The position numbers and the translations under genes were made by a program. Positions 61,971 through 64,000 of a stretch of DNA of 64,000 nucleotides are shown here, in pieces. The notes beneath the pieces were generated by a model. It did not search any database. It saw only the letters and a program-made list of their open reading frames with translations, and had not been told where the DNA came from. The stretch covers positions 29,488,894 to 29,552,893 of the forward strand of contig CM020618.1 of NCBI GenBank assembly GCA_009829735.1, in the 5' to 3' direction. Each line of letters begins with the position of its first letter. Within the stretch, counting starts at the first letter, position 1. The stretch is from Pyropia yezoensis (taxonomy: Eukaryota > Rhodophyta > Bangiophyceae > Bangiales > Bangiaceae).

Positions 61971-62744
61971 TTAGATGGCAAAGAAAACCCCATCTGCACG
62001 CCCTCGGTGGGCACCCCTTTGGAGGGCGCGGCCTCCGCGGCGGGCGGCGGCGGCTGCGGCGGCTGCGGCGGCGGCGGCGGCGGCGGCGGAGGCCGTCTCG
62101 TTGGCACGGCCACGGCCTTTCAGCGACGACAGCACGTACACCTCCTCGTCTCGGTTGCATTGATTTGCGTCGGACGAAAAGCAGACGCGGGTGAGGTCCA
62201 CGTTGGGTACCCCCCCCGGCAGCATAAGGCCGCCCGACCTCCCACTGTTCTGGGAGTGGGTGCGGTGCACCACCGCTGCAGACGCCACGTCCACCGCCAT
62301 CACCTTGTTGCACGTCCACCGGGTGGGGTCCCCGCAGACGCCGCTGGAGAGGATGGATCAGCCGGGCACTCGCACGGCGGCGCCCGACACTTTCACCTGT
62401 GTGTCGTAACTGGCGGAGGTAGATCAAAGAGGCGGATGGCCGCGCCGGTGGCCTGTTCCATTGCCTCGACCACCCCGGGGGGGGACGCCCGGTTGACCTG
62501 CACGCACACGTCCCCGCCGCCGCCGGCGGGGGCGCACGTCCCCCACTTCGGAGCACGGGTGGAGGCTGCGCTCCCCCCCCATGACGAGCGTCGTGTAAGC
62601 AAGAATGCCGGCGTCACCGTACGTTGCCACCACGTGGCTGCCCGACGGGCACACCAGCGGCTGCCGCAGCGGCCCTCCGTCGGCCAGCGACGGCGCGGTG
62701 CCCAGCACCGCGCCGGGACATATGTACAGACATACAGCAGTCAC
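61971..62744 (-). pseudogene. Degenerate coding remnant, family unrecognised
   Basis: Three consecutive minus-strand segments in alternating frames read like one protein: VCPSGSHVVATYGDAGILAY (62744 down), then VCVQVNRASPPGVVEAMEQA (62617 down), then YDTQVKVSGAAVRVPG and NVDLTRVCFSSDANQCNRD (about 62410 to 62150), ending in a poly-Ala run. The frame changes coincide with C8/G8 homopolymers near 62461-62580, and there is one in-frame TGA. It is either a pseudogene or a gene with homopolymer sequence errors. Several Cys and short hydrophobic strands suggest a secreted beta-rich protein, without family assignment. Confidence 0.35.
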
Positions 62745-63336
62745 GTACAGTACATCACGATGACGGCTCCTTGTACAGGTGGGAGGAGTGAGGCAATACG
62801 TGGGATGAGGGAGCTACCTATTGGAGCGGTTTGGGGGCTCGTCTTGGGCGGTCGGGTGCGCTGCCGGCCGTGCCCCCGTGGCGCCGTCCCCGCCGCGGCA
62901 GAGGGCGATTCACAGTTGTTGCCTGCCCCAGTCAGGTCTCAGGATCAAAGACGTGCATGGAGAAATAGTTGTTGAGCACTTGATACAGAATTGTACAGCA
63001 CTTGAAAACGAACGGAAGGGACTGGCGGTGCGTTCGCCCTTTCGTGCCTAGTCGGGGCGCGCCAATCTTGGTCACGGCGCGCCCGCTCTCTCTCGGCACC
63101 TGTCCGTGCTGGTGGGCCGGCGGCGCGGCGCCCGTAGACGAGCTACCAACGCCCATGTGGGTGCACCTGTTCTCTCCCAACACCAGTGACGCTTCGCTTT
63201 TTATTCCTCCTCTGTGGTCCTCTTGCGGCCGGTCTGTTCTCTGCGCCCCGGTCCCTTTCCCCCCCAACACCTTTCCCCATTGCCTCCTTCCCTTTCTCCC
63301 TGGCCTGGAGCGGTTGCCCCCCCCCCCCCCGAGATA
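62745..63336. other. Intergenic stretch upstream of the last gene
   Basis: No recognisable ORF. A pyrimidine-rich segment (63240-63300) and a C14 run at 63317-63330 immediately precede the ATG at 63337 and may be part of its 5' leader. Confidence 0.4.
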
Positions 63337-64000
63337 ATGACGAGCGCACGCACGCCCGCGCAGACGAAGTCGCGCGGCGGCAAGCGGTCGGCCGGGGGCA
63401 AGCCCACCACCCCTCGGGCCAAGAAATTTACCCTCGGCGAGCGTATGGCTCTGTTTGCGGCGGCGCGTGACCACTGGACGGAGGTCCGAGGCCGCCGCAC
63501 GGGGGACAAGACCCGCCGCACTGGGAAGGAGTTGGTCGGCGCATTTGTTGCCGACGTGCCGGCGGCCGAGAAGGCCCACGCTGTCACGCGCGACGCTACG
63601 GCGCTTGACAAGAAGCTGAAGAATCTTCGTACTAGCTACGGCGTGGCCGTCAAGGAGGCGTCGGGGTCGGAGGCCAGCACAGCTCAGAAGGAGGACGCTG
63701 TCATCAACTTTGGAGGCGCCGTCCTTTTCGACATGGAAAAAGCCGTCTTTGACGAATGCCCTGTGTCAAACGAGCGCACGGTCCGTCAACCCGTTGATCT
63801 GTTCAACGCCGATGGGGGCGCGGGGGGGTCACGCGACCAGGGAGAGCGCAGTGGAGCTAGCGCGGCGCGGGGGACGCACGGGACGGCGGGGGCGCCGGTG
63901 GTCGAGGAGATGGAGGGAGGGGACACGGTTGGTGGGGGCACGGCGCCTGGGGGGGTGCGGCGCCGCATGAATGCGGGCGAGATTGTTGAGGTGGAGGGGG
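63337..64000 (+). CDS. Hypothetical protein, 3' end outside window
   Basis: Open from the ATG at 63337 to the window end (221 codons). A basic, Lys/Arg/Ser-rich start (TKSRGGKRSAGGKPTTPRAKK) precedes a helical region FTLGERMALFAAARDHWTEV, then GKELVGAFVADVP and ALDKKLKNLRTSYGVAVKEA. A Gly/Ala-rich acidic region follows. The basic tail plus Trp-containing helices recall Myb/SANT- or trihelix-like DNA-binding proteins, but the spacing is not diagnostic, so no family is assigned. Codon use is strongly GC3-biased like RTF1 and the Cys-rich genes, which supports real coding. Confidence 0.5.
   Translation, partial: MTSARTPAQTKSRGGKRSAGGKPTTPRAKKFTLGERMALFAAARDHWTEVRGRRTGDKTRRTGKELVGAFVADVPAAEKAHAVTRDATALDKKLKNLRTSYGVAVKEASGSEASTAQKEDAVINFGGAVLFDMEKAVFDECPVSNERTVRQPVDLFNADGGAGGSRDQGERSGASAARGTHGTAGAPVVEEMEGGDTVGGGTAPGGVRRRMNAGEIVEVEG

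Overview
This window is nuclear DNA from a GC-rich eukaryote. The host genes are mostly uninterrupted open frames, simple GC-rich repeats are common, and most of the sequence is transposable elements in different states of decay. A chloroplast-targeted dehydroascorbate-reductase-like domain points to an alga. The combination recalls a bangiophyte red alga (Porphyra/Pyropia type), but that placement is an inference at about 50% confidence.

1-14.2 kb is a nest of Ty3/gypsy LTR retrotransposons. Element A (plus strand, 5' end outside the window, 3' LTR 7781-8249) carries gag, protease, RT-RNaseH-integrase-chromodomain and, tail to tail with pol, a long ORF on the opposite strand. It sits inside the integrase of an older minus-strand element B (8250 to about 13.8 kb). 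Element B is also split by a solo LTR of the A family (11260-11730).

14.2-35 kb holds a transposase fragment, a foldback MITE, a single-exon gene for a secreted Cys-rich protein (19129-20190), a Tc1/mariner element (21145-22614), low-complexity ORFs and a decayed MUS81/EME1-like nuclease gene.

35-53 kb holds a KDZ (Kyakuja-Dileera-Zisupton) transposase pseudogene on the plus strand, converging on a minus-strand pseudogene with a SWIM-like Cys cluster and a Ulp1/C48 protease domain. Element C (38631-49430) is inserted in that protease domain. It is structurally complete: two 364-bp LTRs, a 5-bp target-site duplication, PBS, PPT, gag-pro-pol and its own opposite-strand ORF with a duplicated TATA-containing upstream region.

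53-64 kb is the most gene-like part. It has a second member of the secreted Cys-rich family (54912-55967), a DHAR-like thioredoxin-fold gene converging on a clear RTF1 (Plus3) gene, a hAT remnant with terminal inverted repeats, and an unrecognised ORF running off the end.

Three points stand out. Two gypsy elements each carry a related antisense ORF between pol and the 3' LTR. All three gypsy elements keep a GGGAAAC -1 slippery heptamer just before the gag stop. Element A is studded with palindromes centred on CAASTTG.
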